A stretch of DNA of 52,740 bases from positions 1-52,740 of the IMG/VR virus record IMGVR_UViG_3300042945_000786; one strand, given 5' to 3'. Source of the DNA: a virus. Shown one piece after another: positions 29,894 to 38,205 of the stretch. The position numbers and the translations under genes are program-made. How positions within the stretch are numbered: the stretch's first letter is position 1; the number at the start of each line of letters is the position of its first letter. The notes beneath the pieces were generated by a model, which saw only the letters and a list, made by a program, of their open reading frames with translations, was not told the origin of the DNA and searched no databases.

Positions 29894-31054
29894 TTACGCT
29901 TCGACCATCTCACGCACTGCTTGAGGGGCACGAGACCCGGCGCGGTTCAAGCGATCCATGAATCCAGAACCGAACTCGTCCTCGAGCGCATCCGTCGAGT
30001 CCTTGCGGACCACGAACTCTCCATCGCTCAGGAGCACATCCTGCTCTCCGTCGATTGTGGCAGGCACCATGTCATCGGTCCCAGAGCCATCCCCGGGTCC
30101 ACGGACCTCACCCTTCTCGCCGTTGGCGAAGCGCTCGACGGTCTCATCGAACTCGCCAGACTGGACGCGGTCAACAAGGTCACGCAGCGCATCCTCGCCA
30201 TAGGTCTGCACGAAGGCGGCAAGTGCGATCTCAGGCTGCGGGTGCATCTCTTTGATGGCCATGATGGCGTCGGTGATGACGGTCTTCTCGTTGCCACCAG
30301 CCGTGCGAGACTCCTCGATCTCGAACTCACCATCTTCAGGTTCGATCTCTGTCTCCGCTTTCTTCTGCGCCATGATGGCGGCAAGACCGCCCTCCTGCAT
30401 ACGCACCAGTCCGCCATTGGCGTACCCACGGGTGAAGTACTCAGAAGTGTACGGGTCGCTCAGGCCGTAGTCGAACTCAGCATCATACCCGCCACGGTAG
30501 CCAGTGGGCGGCGCTCGAAGAGTGCGCACCATCGACTTGATCTTCGTAAGATCGGGGGCCTCTCCCTTGGGCGGGCCTGACGCTGCTTTCTGAGGAGACG
30601 CAAGCACAGACCCCATAGCAGCGCCAAGACCTTGAGCGGATGAGCCGAATTGCATACCCTGAGCAAACACATCCTTAGCCATGCTGTACGGCGGTAGGGC
30701 AGGGGGCATCAGTTCGCCAATTCCACCTGCTGGCATCTTCAGCATCGGGCCGGTTGTCATCGCGCCAGCGCCAGCGCCAACAGTTGATTGCCCCGGAAGA
30801 GGCGTTGCCATAGCCCCGCCACCACCGATGGCATTGCCGATGGCTCCGAGTGCCGTGCCGCCGAGGAACGAGCCAAAGCCAGCCTTGACGCCCTCACCCA
30901 GATCACCGGTCTCGAGGGTGCGGCCAAGACCAGCACCGACAGAACTCGCGATGAGAGGGTTGGAGAGGAATGTCCCGAGGGAGCCAAGGCCAGCAAGAGC
31001 GCCAGACTTCGCGAGTCCAGCGCCCAAGAAGCTCAGAAGCATCGGCAGTGCCAT
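29894..31054 (-). CDS. Internal or core virion protein, 386 aa
   Basis: The N-terminus is Gly/Ala/Leu-rich and hydrophobic (LLSFLGAGLAKSGALAGLGS, GSFLGGTALGAIGNAIGGGG), compatible with membrane insertion during ejection. The C-terminal third holds VPATIDGEQDVLLSDGEFVV and KDSTDALEDEFGSGFMDRLN, a motif set common in podovirus internal proteins. It directly abuts the GNAT-like gene and follows the endolysin by ten bases. Confidence 0.65.
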   Translation of the reverse strand: MALPMLLSFLGAGLAKSGALAGLGSLGTFLSNPLIASSVGAGLGRTLETGDLGEGVKAGFGSFLGGTALGAIGNAIGGGGAMATPLPGQSTVGAGAGAMTTGPMLKMPAGGIGELMPPALPPYSMAKDVFAQGMQFGSSAQGLGAAMGSVLASPQKAASGPPKGEAPDLTKIKSMVRTLRAPPTGYRGGYDAEFDYGLSDPYTSEYFTRGYANGGLVRMQEGGLAAIMAQKKAETEIEPEDGEFEIEESRTAGGNEKTVITDAIMAIKEMHPQPEIALAAFVQTYGEDALRDLVDRVQSGEFDETVERFANGEKGEVRGPGDGSGTDDMVPATIDGEQDVLLSDGEFVVRKDSTDALEDEFGSGFMDRLNRAGSRAPQAVREMVEA

Positions 31055-31064
31055 GGTGGTCTCC

Positions 31065-31982
31065 TTACGCCAGTAGCTTGGCGAGAGTCTGGGGGCCTGC
31101 TACCCCATCAGGCTTCAGGCCTTGGGCTTGCTGCCACTCTTTGAGGGCTTTTTCGGTGCCGGGGCCGAAGCTACCGTCGGCTGTGATGCCGAGGGCTTTT
31201 TGGAGAGCGGCAACTTCTCCGCCACGGCTTCCAACGCGGAGGCTTTTATTTCCTCCACCTTGTCCTGCACTGCGTCCTCCAACTTGTCCTGAACCTTGTC
31301 CAGCACCTTCCCCGCCACTGCTTCCATCACCATCCCCTGCGGGGTTTTGCCCAGTAAGGACCGCAAGACCTTGAACATAACGCCGTCTCCTGTCTTCGAG
31401 GCCGATGTCGCCTCCGTTGATGATCTTGGTGACACGAGCAACATCGCCCGTGTCAGCCACGTCGTTCAACTTGCGGCTGTCCCAGAACCACAAGGCAGAC
31501 ACCAGAGCGCCCTCTTTGGTCTCCAGATAGGCGGCGACCTCTTCCGCACTCTTGCCAATAGCCTTCCCGAACGTCGAGTAGTTCGAGCGACCAGTGACCT
31601 GCTTCAGGCCACGCCCACGGAAGCGCCAGCCATCGCCCTCTTGAACGTTGCCGAGAGCGCCGCCCTTCGAACGGAACTCGTCCATGTAGACGTAGTTCGC
31701 GATCTTCTCTGGCTTGCGGGCATACTCGTTCGCATTGCGCTTGTTGGCACCGAAGTACTTCGGGAACACGCGCTCCAGCGATTCCTTGCTGTAGTTGAGG
31801 TTCTCCTCCAGCAATTTGAAGTCCGCGCTTTCATGCGCGCACTGGCTGATGAAAGAGGCGATCCTCTGCGGCGTGGTGATCCCGTACTTCGGGAGCATGT
31901 CATTGAGTGTCTTGCACCACTCCGCAACCTCAGTGTTGGTCGGGATCATCTTGGCAAGTTGTGCCTCAGTCAGGAGTGCCAT
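31065..31982 (-). CDS. Endolysin: GH19 muramidase/chitinase-like with C-terminal peptidoglycan-binding domain
   Basis: It degrades the cell wall at lysis. Residues 1-200 form a GH19 lysozyme-like domain: FISQCAHESADFKLLEENLN with likely catalytic Glu51 and Glu59/60, then GDGWRFRGRGLKQVTGRSNY and LWFWDSRKLNDVAD. A Gly/Gln/Ser-rich linker (about 210-245) leads to a PG_binding_1 domain (LRVGSRGGEVAALQKALGIT, GSFGPGTEKALKEWQQAQGL). There is no signal peptide, so release should depend on a holin. The linker overlaps another ORF with better codon bias. Confidence 0.85.
   Translation of the reverse strand: MALLTEAQLAKMIPTNTEVAEWCKTLNDMLPKYGITTPQRIASFISQCAHESADFKLLEENLNYSKESLERVFPKYFGANKRNANEYARKPEKIANYVYMDEFRSKGGALGNVQEGDGWRFRGRGLKQVTGRSNYSTFGKAIGKSAEEVAAYLETKEGALVSALWFWDSRKLNDVADTGDVARVTKIINGGDIGLEDRRRRYVQGLAVLTGQNPAGDGDGSSGGEGAGQGSGQVGGRSAGQGGGNKSLRVGSRGGEVAALQKALGITADGSFGPGTEKALKEWQQAQGLKPDGVAGPQTLAKLLA
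31115..31378 (-). CDS. Out-of-frame ORF nested in the endolysin gene, 87 aa (candidate overprinted gene)
   Basis: The ATG at 31376-31378 has GGAG eight bases upstream (GGAGACGGCGTTATG). The product starts MFKVLRSLLGKTPQGMVMEA and continues as a regular Lys/Asp/Glu amphipathic helix (KVLDKVQDKLEDAVQDKVEE), then a Ser/Pro/Lys tail. Over the helix segment most third codon positions in this frame are G or C, as in other genes here, whereas the overlapping endolysin linker frame has mostly A or T third positions. That asymmetry suggests this frame was, or is, a real gene. Beyond the helix the endolysin frame has the normal bias. Function unknown. Confidence 0.4.
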   Translation of the reverse strand: MFKVLRSLLGKTPQGMVMEAVAGKVLDKVQDKLEDAVQDKVEEIKASALEAVAEKLPLSKKPSASQPTVASAPAPKKPSKSGSKPKA

Positions 31983-31990
31983 GGTATCTC

Positions 31991-32440
31991 CTACTCACAC
32001 CACGAAGACTTCTTCTCACCCTTATACGGCCTTGCGTGTCCGTTCTCAATCAGCATGTCGGACAGGCTCTTGCCGTCAAGGAAGACGTAACCCAGCACCC
32101 TGCCGCCGTACTTGTCCCATTCCTTGATCTGCACGTCGATCACCGTGGCACTGGCGATTGCGGCCTTGGTGAACGCACTCGCTTCAAGCGCCTTGCCAGC
32201 CTCGGCGGGGCACAGAGCCCTCGGCGCCTTCTCTGGAGTGTCCACACCCAGCACACGAATGGAGAGCTTAGGGGGCAGGGGGGCTGGCAGGAACCCCACT
32301 GCGATCTCTATCGTGTCGCCATCTATGATGCGGTTGACCTTGTACGACTCAGCAGACGCGCTGAAGCCGAGGAAGATGAGTACCACCGCCTTGGTCAGGA
32401 TGGCGATGACCGCTATCCAGTGGGGTATCCAGTTAGCCAT
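31991..32440 (-). CDS. Secreted thermonuclease-like (SNase) protein, 149 aa
   Basis: An N-terminal hydrophobic segment WIPHWIAVIAILTKAVVLIF ending in ASA looks like a signal peptide. It is followed by a staphylococcal-nuclease fold: VNRIIDGDTIEIAV (metal-site D-G-D-T), LSIRVLGVDTPEKAP (catalytic R and E region) and YGGRVLGYVFLDGKSLSDML, IENGHARPY. It would cleave nucleic acid in or beyond the periplasm. The start overlaps the holin-like gene stop (TGATG). A role in degrading released host nucleic acid or exclusion of other DNA is inference. Confidence 0.8.
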   Translation of the reverse strand: MANWIPHWIAVIAILTKAVVLIFLGFSASAESYKVNRIIDGDTIEIAVGFLPAPLPPKLSIRVLGVDTPEKAPRALCPAEAGKALEASAFTKAAIASATVIDVQIKEWDKYGGRVLGYVFLDGKSLSDMLIENGHARPYKGEKKSSWCE

Positions 32441-32718
32441 CACTCGGAGCCGCCAGCCGGGGGTTCGGGCGCCTTGTCCTGCCCGCGACGTGTGGCGAGC
32501 ATGATGCCAGACAGCGTGCCGGTGAGGAATGTTGCGATGGGCTGGATCAGTTCGAAGAACTTCTCGTCGTTCGGCGCGCTGCCATTCATGGGCTGCGTCA
32601 CGAAGATCAGGCTGTAGAGAACAGCGAAGATCGTGCCGGTCAGCGTCAGCGCAAGGCAGATGCCGACAAAGAAGCGCAGTTTGGCTTCCAAGGCATCAGC
32701 GTAGTCATCAACCTTCAT
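32440..32718 (-). CDS. Holin-like membrane protein, 92 aa
   Basis: Two predicted transmembrane segments (about 15-40, FFVGICLALTLTGTIFAVLY; and 58-76, IQPIATFLTGTLSGIMLATR), a charged N-terminus and a hydrophilic Lys/Glu/Pro tail. Size and topology fit a class II holin, which would form membrane lesions to release the endolysin. Placed in the lysis cluster and coupled to the SNase gene. Confidence 0.65.
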   Translation of the reverse strand: MKVDDYADALEAKLRFFVGICLALTLTGTIFAVLYSLIFVTQPMNGSAPNDEKFFELIQPIATFLTGTLSGIMLATRRGQDKAPEPPAGGSE

Positions 32719-32947
32719 TTGTCACTCCTCCCCTCTCGATGAGGTAATCTGTGCAGGTTCCTGATGCCTCGCATACTGGAGGCAGGCACTGTTGGTCAGA
32801 CCACATTGCTGGGTCTTGGCATTGATAGCGGTAGAACCCGTCCCCCGCCATGTAAACCATGTAGGCAAACAAAGCCACGGCAACGGCCAAGGCAACGAAT
32901 GGGCCGTAGGTAATCACACCCCAAGCCGCTTTGATCATGCGTCTCAT
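32708..32947 (-). CDS. Cys-rich single-pass membrane protein, 79 aa
   Basis: A basic N-terminus, one transmembrane helix (GPFVALAVAVALFAYMVYMA), then an exported segment with five Cys (RYQCQDPAMWSDQQCLPPVC, then EASGTCTDY, four of them paired by spacing). The periplasmic Cys-rich part suggests disulfide-linked spanin- or antiholin-like function in the lysis cluster, but the family is not recognised. It overlaps the holin-like gene by 11 bases. Confidence 0.6.
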   Translation of the reverse strand: MRRMIKAAWGVITYGPFVALAVAVALFAYMVYMAGDGFYRYQCQDPAMWSDQQCLPPVCEASGTCTDYLIERGGVTNEG

Positions 32948-33423
32948 CAGTAGCCCTCATTGTTGGCATAGTAGAGGAAGATGATCAGGCCAATCATGGC
33001 TGAAACGGACGAGATGATCAAGAAAATCAGGAGCCCGCTGATCAGCATCTCCTTCACCTCGGCCTTGCGGTGCTCATGGGCCTGCCTGCGTTTGCGGATG
33101 TCGCCCTCCATGCGAAGGAACTCTTCCCATCCGCTCTGGCCGTACGAGAATTGGATGTACGTCCTCAACTCGTTGCGCTGCGCCTCGATCTTCTTCTTGG
33201 CAGCGAAGACCTCCATGGCCTCTGCCTGAGCGCTGCCGCTGAACGCCTTGTACCAAGGCGGGTCTTCCGCCTTCTTCTCGAAGTACTCGAGGTCGGAGAT
33301 GGCACTGGCCCATTGGGACAGTTGGCCACCCATGTCTTGAAGCTCTCTGCCGAACTCAATGCCCTTCTTGATGGCATTGTAGGCGCTGCTGGCTAGGGCT
33401 ATCGCACTGACTGGATCGAGCAT
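32947..33423 (-). CDS. Membrane-anchored coiled-coil protein, 158 aa
   Basis: Residues 1-120 are helical and charged (FGRELQDMGGQLSQWASAIS, RMEGDIRKRRQAHEHRKAEV). A C-terminal transmembrane helix follows (EMLISGLLIFLIISSVSAMI, then GLIIFLYYA). This arrangement recurs in marine podovirus lysis/virion regions, without known function. It shares its last base with the next start (ATGA-type overlap). Confidence 0.62.
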   Translation of the reverse strand: MLDPVSAIALASSAYNAIKKGIEFGRELQDMGGQLSQWASAISDLEYFEKKAEDPPWYKAFSGSAQAEAMEVFAAKKKIEAQRNELRTYIQFSYGQSGWEEFLRMEGDIRKRRQAHEHRKAEVKEMLISGLLIFLIISSVSAMIGLIIFLYYANNEGY

Positions 33424-33427
33424 GGCG

Positions 33428-33670
33428 TCATTTCCCTACTCTCTCCATGAGGCGGTCGATCTTCGCGTCGAGCGCTTCCAAGCGCGTGATGACGCTGTTG
33501 ATGTTCAATTGAACTTCTGACTTCGTGACGTAGTCCCTTGCGACCTCCTCGCGGGTCCGGTTCAGCAGAATCTGCAAGCGAGTGATCTCGTCTGACCACC
33601 CCTTGAGCACCCAACCTGCGATACCAATCGCGGTTGTCAGAGCAGCGCTCCAGATCGTTTCAAGCTCCAA
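33428..33670 (-). CDS. Small membrane coiled-coil protein, 80 aa (Rz- or holin-associated?)
   Basis: The start is taken as the TTG at 33668-33670 because GGAGG sits six bases upstream; the ATG at 33688 would put that site inside the gene. A short hydrophobic helix (IWSAALTTAIGIAGWVLKGW) precedes a charged helix with heptads (EVQLNINSVITRLEALDAKI, DRLMERV). It resembles the i-spanin/hemolysin XhlA-like layout. Lies in the lysis cluster. Confidence 0.58.
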   Translation of the reverse strand: MELETIWSAALTTAIGIAGWVLKGWSDEITRLQILLNRTREEVARDYVTKSEVQLNINSVITRLEALDAKIDRLMERVGK

Positions 33671-33736
33671 GGTAGACCTCCGACGCACTCCTGACGCTGG
33701 AAGCTTACCAGAAAAATGGGGTAGTCGAAAGAAGTC

Positions 33737-33946
33737 CTACATAACTTTTCCGCCGAGTGGCGCAAGTGTCGCGACGGTGATGTAGGTGTGGCGCGGCTCC
33801 TCACCGGTCCACACATTCCCGCACTGCGGGCACTTGCCGGTCGGATAGGATGCGATCTCTTCCGGCGTGTCCACGAGGTTGTCGCACGAGGCGCACTGGA
33901 TGTGGTCCACGGACTTGGCGGGCGTCATGCCTTCAGGTGTAGCCAT
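33737..33946 (-). CDS. Zinc-ribbon protein, 69 aa
   Basis: CASC and CPQC knuckles about 25 residues apart (HIQCASCDNLVDTPEEIASY, PTGKCPQCGNVW) form a zinc ribbon; strands follow (RHTYITVATLAPLGGKVM). The start at MATPEG (ATG 33944-33946) has GAGGATAGA upstream; the longer ORF has no site. Small zinc-ribbon proteins occur among podovirus virion genes; role unknown. Confidence 0.65.
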   Translation of the reverse strand: MATPEGMTPAKSVDHIQCASCDNLVDTPEEIASYPTGKCPQCGNVWTGEEPRHTYITVATLAPLGGKVM

Positions 33947-33947
33947 T

Positions 33948-34472
33948 CTATCCTCTTGCCATTGTGACCCAGTATGTGCCGTCACTCACGAGTGTCACCC
34001 AAGAGCCAACGGTCGCCGGAAGGATTGCTGTGCCGGGTGAGCCAGAGCTTATTGCTAGCACATTGGACGAGGCAGACACGACCGTCTGTGCCTGAAAGTT
34101 CTTGATACCCAACTCACGGCCAGTATTCGTGGACGCCGTCGGCAGGGTGACCACACAAGATGAGCCAGCCTTGTTGACGATCAGCCATCTGTCGCTGTCC
34201 GCTACAGTAAAATCAGTCAGTTTCTCAACAGGCACACCGCCGTTTCCGGGGGTGATGTAGAGTTGACCGTTCCTGACCCACACCGCCCCATCCTCTTGGC
34301 CGATGGGCGTCGTGGGGGGATTGGTGATGGTGATGGTCGTGAACCTGCCGTCGCCGGGGTTCTGAATCTGCTGTGCGTAGACAGCGAAGGAGCGGATGAT
34401 CTGCGCGAAGTAGCTCTGGTTGTACTCTCGCGGTGGGGCCGGGAAGTATGGGACGATTGTCTTGCGTGACAT
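33948..34472 (-). CDS. Tail-associated or fibre protein, 174 aa
   Basis: The N-terminus IVPYFPAPPREYNQSYFAQI and RSFAVYAQQIQNPG is seen in many podovirus tail genes next to the nozzle. The rest is strand-rich (VWVRNGQLYITPGNGG, VVTLPTASTNTGRELGIKNF, QAQTVVSASSNVLAISSG), a beta fold like fibre or tail-needle domains. It overlaps the nozzle-like gene stop by one base. Confidence 0.65.
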   Translation of the reverse strand: MSRKTIVPYFPAPPREYNQSYFAQIIRSFAVYAQQIQNPGDGRFTTITITNPPTTPIGQEDGAVWVRNGQLYITPGNGGVPVEKLTDFTVADSDRWLIVNKAGSSCVVTLPTASTNTGRELGIKNFQAQTVVSASSNVLAISSGSPGTAILPATVGSWVTLVSDGTYWVTMARG

Positions 34473-36331
34473 CAGCGCCTGCCATCAGTGCGCATGTCGA
34501 TGCGCGGTGTTCCCAAGCGCCAAGCCGTACCCGTCTGGTTTGACTCCACCCTGAAGGTTATCGCCCTGCCGCGCAGGCGCACGAACAGTTGGTCCGTGTA
34601 CAACTCGACAGGCACAGACTGCGTCCTTGTCGTTGTCTCCGGGTCAGCGCCGTATGTTGCTCCACCGGGGTAGTTCTTGGCTGCCATGGTCATCGTGACT
34701 TGCGGCGAGGGGTTGCTCGAGTCACGGAACGTCAGGTCTGGGATGACCCTCGTGACGAACATGAACTGGTTTCCGTCACTGATGTCTACGGAGCTAGACT
34801 GCACATAGGAGTTGATGGGCGAGAACGGGTTCGTCTCTCCGTTGCTGAAGCCATACTCGTGGAAGTAGACGTAGCCATCCAGCCCTGCGGCAATCGGGTA
34901 AGCAAGAACGTTGCGGTCCTGCCAAGCATTGCGAGAAAGGGTGCCGTAGTACCAGACGTCAAGCTCGTAGTTGTAGACGACGTACTTGTCTACCTCATTG
35001 CTCGAGGAAGACGGGTAGAACCACCAGACCTCAGAGTAGGCTGCGTTCGCGGCACCGAAGACCTTGGCCAACTGGTTGGTGTTCAGGTCGTCAAAGACGT
35101 ACTCCTTGACCGTGCAGGGGAGCGCCCTGACGGCTCCGTCATAGGCATAGAAGTCGCGCTGGCCCATCCAGTAGACAGCGTCGCCAACAGCGGTCGGTGA
35201 GTTCGGGGAGATGATCGAGATGTTCGACGAAATCTCAGAGATGCCGAACGTGAAGGGCGGTCCGACGAATTGCATCGCGTGAACGGATGTATCCGTGAAC
35301 ACGAGAATCTGTTGCTTGGTCTGGACGGCACCAACGATCTGGCTGCCCGTGCCAATGCGCAACTGGCCAGCCGTGTTGTCTGGGCGAGACTCCCAGTCTG
35401 TGATGCTCTCCTGATCGGAGAATCGGATGCAGAGGCGATCCTGAATACCGGGCGTTGCCTCGGGGTCGCACCCGAAAGCGATGACATGCCGGTCGCGCTC
35501 AGAGACAATGACCTGCCGCGCGATCCTCGGTGTCATGTTGGCACCGGCTAGGTTCTGAAGCTCAACTGCCCTGAAGCCTGTGCCAGCGCTCGTATCCCAG
35601 CGATAGAGGCCGCCATCGTAGACGGAGATGACCAAGTCCTCTCCGAAGTTGTCCTGCGACCAGAGACGCAGTTGGGCGCCAGTGACGGTGGTAGTAGCGG
35701 CGGAGCCCCATCCACCACGGCTCCATACGCCAGCGCCCCAGCCGGTTCCCACGACAGTCGTAGAGAGGCCGACGCTGATCTGGTATTCCGCCAGCACTGC
35801 CGCGCCACCGCCAGACACAGAGCCAGCGGTAGCGGAACCACCAGTGTCAACTTCGTAGACGCTGCCGCTGACTATGGTGGTGATGACATGCTCTTTGTTG
35901 ATCTGCCCGGTGGTCAGACCATCAAACGCTGTGGCCCCTGAGATGGTGACGTAATCTCCTTGGCTTGCAGCGTGACCGGGGTCCGTAATCCTGACTATGC
36001 CGCTAGACGCTGCGGTGGTTTGGATCGGGTTTGCGCCAAGGGTGACCGACCTGCGGATGGGTGTAATGTCATACGGGGCACCGCCGTCGATGATGTAGTA
36101 CTTCGATGTCGTTCCGGCGCCAGTGTAGATGTCATTGTTGAGCGCCGTCCAAGTGTGGAGGGAAACACACAGACCGATCATTGGGGAGTTGGTGAGCTTC
36201 TCCCAGCCGCCAATGGACTCAGGCAGGCCGAACCTGAACCTGATCTTGTTGCCGTCCACCCAGCCGCCAGAGTTCGTGTAGTCAGTCGTCTCGCGGTTGA
36301 TGCCGGGCCGGAACTGGAGCTTGGTGAGCAC
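34472..36331 (-). CDS. Tail nozzle-type structural protein, 619 aa
   Basis: The N-terminus LQFRPGINRETTDYTNSGGW and VDGNKIRFRFGLPESIGGWE is the hallmark of the P22 gp10/T7 gp12-like tail nozzle (phage stabilisation) family in marine podoviruses. The body is beta-propeller-like with repeated strands (YWMGQRDFYAYDGAVRALPC, VWWFYPSSSSNEVDKYVVYN, YELDVWYYGTLSRNAWQDRN). It forms the tail tube end through which DNA leaves. Confidence 0.78.
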   Translation of the reverse strand: MLTKLQFRPGINRETTDYTNSGGWVDGNKIRFRFGLPESIGGWEKLTNSPMIGLCVSLHTWTALNNDIYTGAGTTSKYYIIDGGAPYDITPIRRSVTLGANPIQTTAASSGIVRITDPGHAASQGDYVTISGATAFDGLTTGQINKEHVITTIVSGSVYEVDTGGSATAGSVSGGGAAVLAEYQISVGLSTTVVGTGWGAGVWSRGGWGSAATTTVTGAQLRLWSQDNFGEDLVISVYDGGLYRWDTSAGTGFRAVELQNLAGANMTPRIARQVIVSERDRHVIAFGCDPEATPGIQDRLCIRFSDQESITDWESRPDNTAGQLRIGTGSQIVGAVQTKQQILVFTDTSVHAMQFVGPPFTFGISEISSNISIISPNSPTAVGDAVYWMGQRDFYAYDGAVRALPCTVKEYVFDDLNTNQLAKVFGAANAAYSEVWWFYPSSSSNEVDKYVVYNYELDVWYYGTLSRNAWQDRNVLAYPIAAGLDGYVYFHEYGFSNGETNPFSPINSYVQSSSVDISDGNQFMFVTRVIPDLTFRDSSNPSPQVTMTMAAKNYPGGATYGADPETTTRTQSVPVELYTDQLFVRLRGRAITFRVESNQTGTAWRLGTPRIDMRTDGRR

Positions 36332-36337
36332 CGAGGG

Positions 36338-36739
36338 TCACTCCGGTTTAGTGGGCCACACTACATTGTGCGGAAAGCCTGCCTGTTGCGGAACATCGAG
36401 AAGTGCCTGACGGTACGCTGTCCACTCACCCTGCTTCTCGGCGGACATAGAGGCCCAGCGGAGAGGGTTGGAGACGAGGGGGTCAACCAGCGCCGTCAAC
36501 AAGCGGTTGCGTTCCACGCGAACAATGGCCGCTGCCTCTGCGTCGAGTTCGGCTTGCGACGGCGGAACATACGCGGCGGTGGCGGGATCAGCGTCCATCT
36601 GAGCATGGAGCGCAGCGGCATCAAACTGAGCGCCAGCATCGTTCGGGTCACAGGTGAAGGGTATCCACCCGTAGGTGGGGTGTTCGATCTCGCAATCAAT
36701 GCGACCGCCAGAGATGCGCTGTGCGTTACGGTAGTTCAT
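36338..36739 (-). CDS. Tail-fibre assembly chaperone-like protein, 133 aa
   Basis: The C-terminus WTAYRQALLDVPQQAGFPHN and VVWPTKPE is the classic end of the phage tail assembly chaperone family (T4 gp38/XkdW-like). The N-terminus (YRNAQRISGGRIDCEIEHPT) is strand-rich. It overlaps the stop of the tail fibre gene immediately upstream (TGATG), consistent with a chaperone acting on that fibre. Confidence 0.75.
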   Translation of the reverse strand: MNYRNAQRISGGRIDCEIEHPTYGWIPFTCDPNDAGAQFDAAALHAQMDADPATAAYVPPSQAELDAEAAAIVRVERNRLLTALVDPLVSNPLRWASMSAEKQGEWTAYRQALLDVPQQAGFPHNVVWPTKPE

Positions 36740-38196
36740 CACGAAATCCTCACAAACACGGACCCATCATAATCAACCCCATAGTTTATAAGTGTACCCA
36801 TGCACTGCCATGTGCCAGAAGGAACCGGCGTAGAGGCGCTGTTTGTGGGCGAAGTACTACCTGCATACCTTAAAGTGCTGCCAGCCCTAGTACCGCCGGG
36901 AGCAACGGCTAGATTGTTTGTGGTCGAGTTGAGGAGTGCATATGTCCCTACAGCACCTAGTGTAGTATTTACAGCAATGGTGCCGCTGGTAGTAATGGTT
37001 CCTCCGGTAAGGCCCGTACCAGCCGTGATTGATGTAACGGTGCCGGTCGCCGTAGAGGAGATGGTCGGGTTCCCGCTGACGCCGTCGCCGTTGGTGATGG
37101 TGATTGCCGTACCTGCCGTGAGTGTTCTGGCAGCAACGGTACCAGAACCTGTGCGAGCGATCAGGCCAGTGGAGGCAAGGGCCGCTAATGCCGCAAGGTC
37201 TGCGTCATAGGCCTGCACGTTAGTGCCAATGGCAAGGCCTAGGTTGGTGCGGGCCGTTGGTGCATCAGATGCGCCAGTCCCACCATCGGCAATGGCGAGG
37301 TCGGTGATACCTGTGACCGACCCACCTGTGATGCTGACGCTGCTGGACGCTTGGGTCGCCATGGTCCCAAGGCCAAGTGCAGTGCGCGCGCCACTCTGCG
37401 TGGTCGATCCTGTGCCGCCATTCGCGAGGTTCAGCGTACCGGCGATGGTGATGGTGCCAGAGCCGACGATGGGGCCACCACTCGTGGTCAGGCCCGTTGT
37501 GCCGCCAGAGACATCAACCGATGTGACAGTGCCTCCGCCACCACCGGAGACCGTGATGAACGAAAGAGTCCCAGCGCCGTTCGTCCCAAGAACCTGACTC
37601 GCCGTTCCATCTGTCGTCGGAAGTGTGAAGGTGTTCACGAATGACTGAAGGTTGGCATCGTAGGCAAGGACGTTCGTCCCGATTGCCAGACCAAGGTTGG
37701 TGCGGGCAGTCGATACGTTCGATACGTCCGAGAGGTTGTTCGCTGATTGCAGTGTCCCCGTCAGGTTGAAGGTCGACGAGATGTCCACCACAGCAGCGCT
37801 TACGCCTGCGCCAGTGCAGTAGACCATGGCAGACTTGCCGTTGGCAATCGCCACAGTTGAGCCGCTGCCCTGCGCCATGGTGATGCTGACGCCAGAGTTG
37901 TTCTTGACCACATAGACATGCTGCGCGTCGTTCGGGGTGACGTTGACCGTCAGGTTCCCGCTCGGGCTCCCAGCGAAGACCAGAGCAGTGTACTGCCCCT
38001 CAGAGAGGGTGCCGTCAGACGTGGTCAGGGAGTACGGTAGCGCGGGTCCGTAGCCGGTCAGAGAGATGGTGCCGACACCCATGGTGAGGCGGTCAACAAT
38101 GTCCATGTTGACGTTGACGGTCTGGCCCCAAGTTCCAGACTGCTCACCATCGCCGGGTTTCTCGATGCCAGTGTTAGTTGCATAGGTACTCGGCAT
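36739..38196 (-). CDS. Tail fibre protein with repeat modules, 485 aa
   Basis: Two families of repeats are visible: [20 protein letters not shown] and a near copy with QAYDADL, and [20 protein letters not shown] with a second [18 protein letters not shown]. These are hallmark fibre-shaft repeats. The N-terminus ([20 protein letters not shown]) attaches to the tail. The C-terminal tip ([20 protein letters not shown]) may bind the receptor. The assembly chaperone is directly downstream. Confidence 0.78.
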   Translation of the reverse strand: MPSTYATNTGIEKPGDGEQSGTWGQTVNVNMDIVDRLTMGVGTISLTGYGPALPYSLTTSDGTLSEGQYTALVFAGSPSGNLTVNVTPNDAQHVYVVKNNSGVSITMAQGSGSTVAIANGKSAMVYCTGAGVSAAVVDISSTFNLTGTLQSANNLSDVSNVSTARTNLGLAIGTNVLAYDANLQSFVNTFTLPTTDGTASQVLGTNGAGTLSFITVSGGGGGTVTSVDVSGGTTGLTTSGGPIVGSGTITIAGTLNLANGGTGSTTQSGARTALGLGTMATQASSSVSITGGSVTGITDLAIADGGTGASDAPTARTNLGLAIGTNVQAYDADLAALAALASTGLIARTGSGTVAARTLTAGTAITITNGDGVSGNPTISSTATGTVTSITAGTGLTGGTITTSGTIAVNTTLGAVGTYALLNSTTNNLAVAPGGTRAGSTLRYAGSTSPTNSASTPVPSGTWQCMGTLINYGVDYDGSVFVRIS

Positions 38197-38205
38197 GAAG
38201 TGTCC

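Noticed and set aside
36739-38196. Repeated LGLAIGTN and GGTG segments as a mobile element or DNA repeat
   Set aside because: These are protein-level fibre-shaft repeats common in phage tail fibres.
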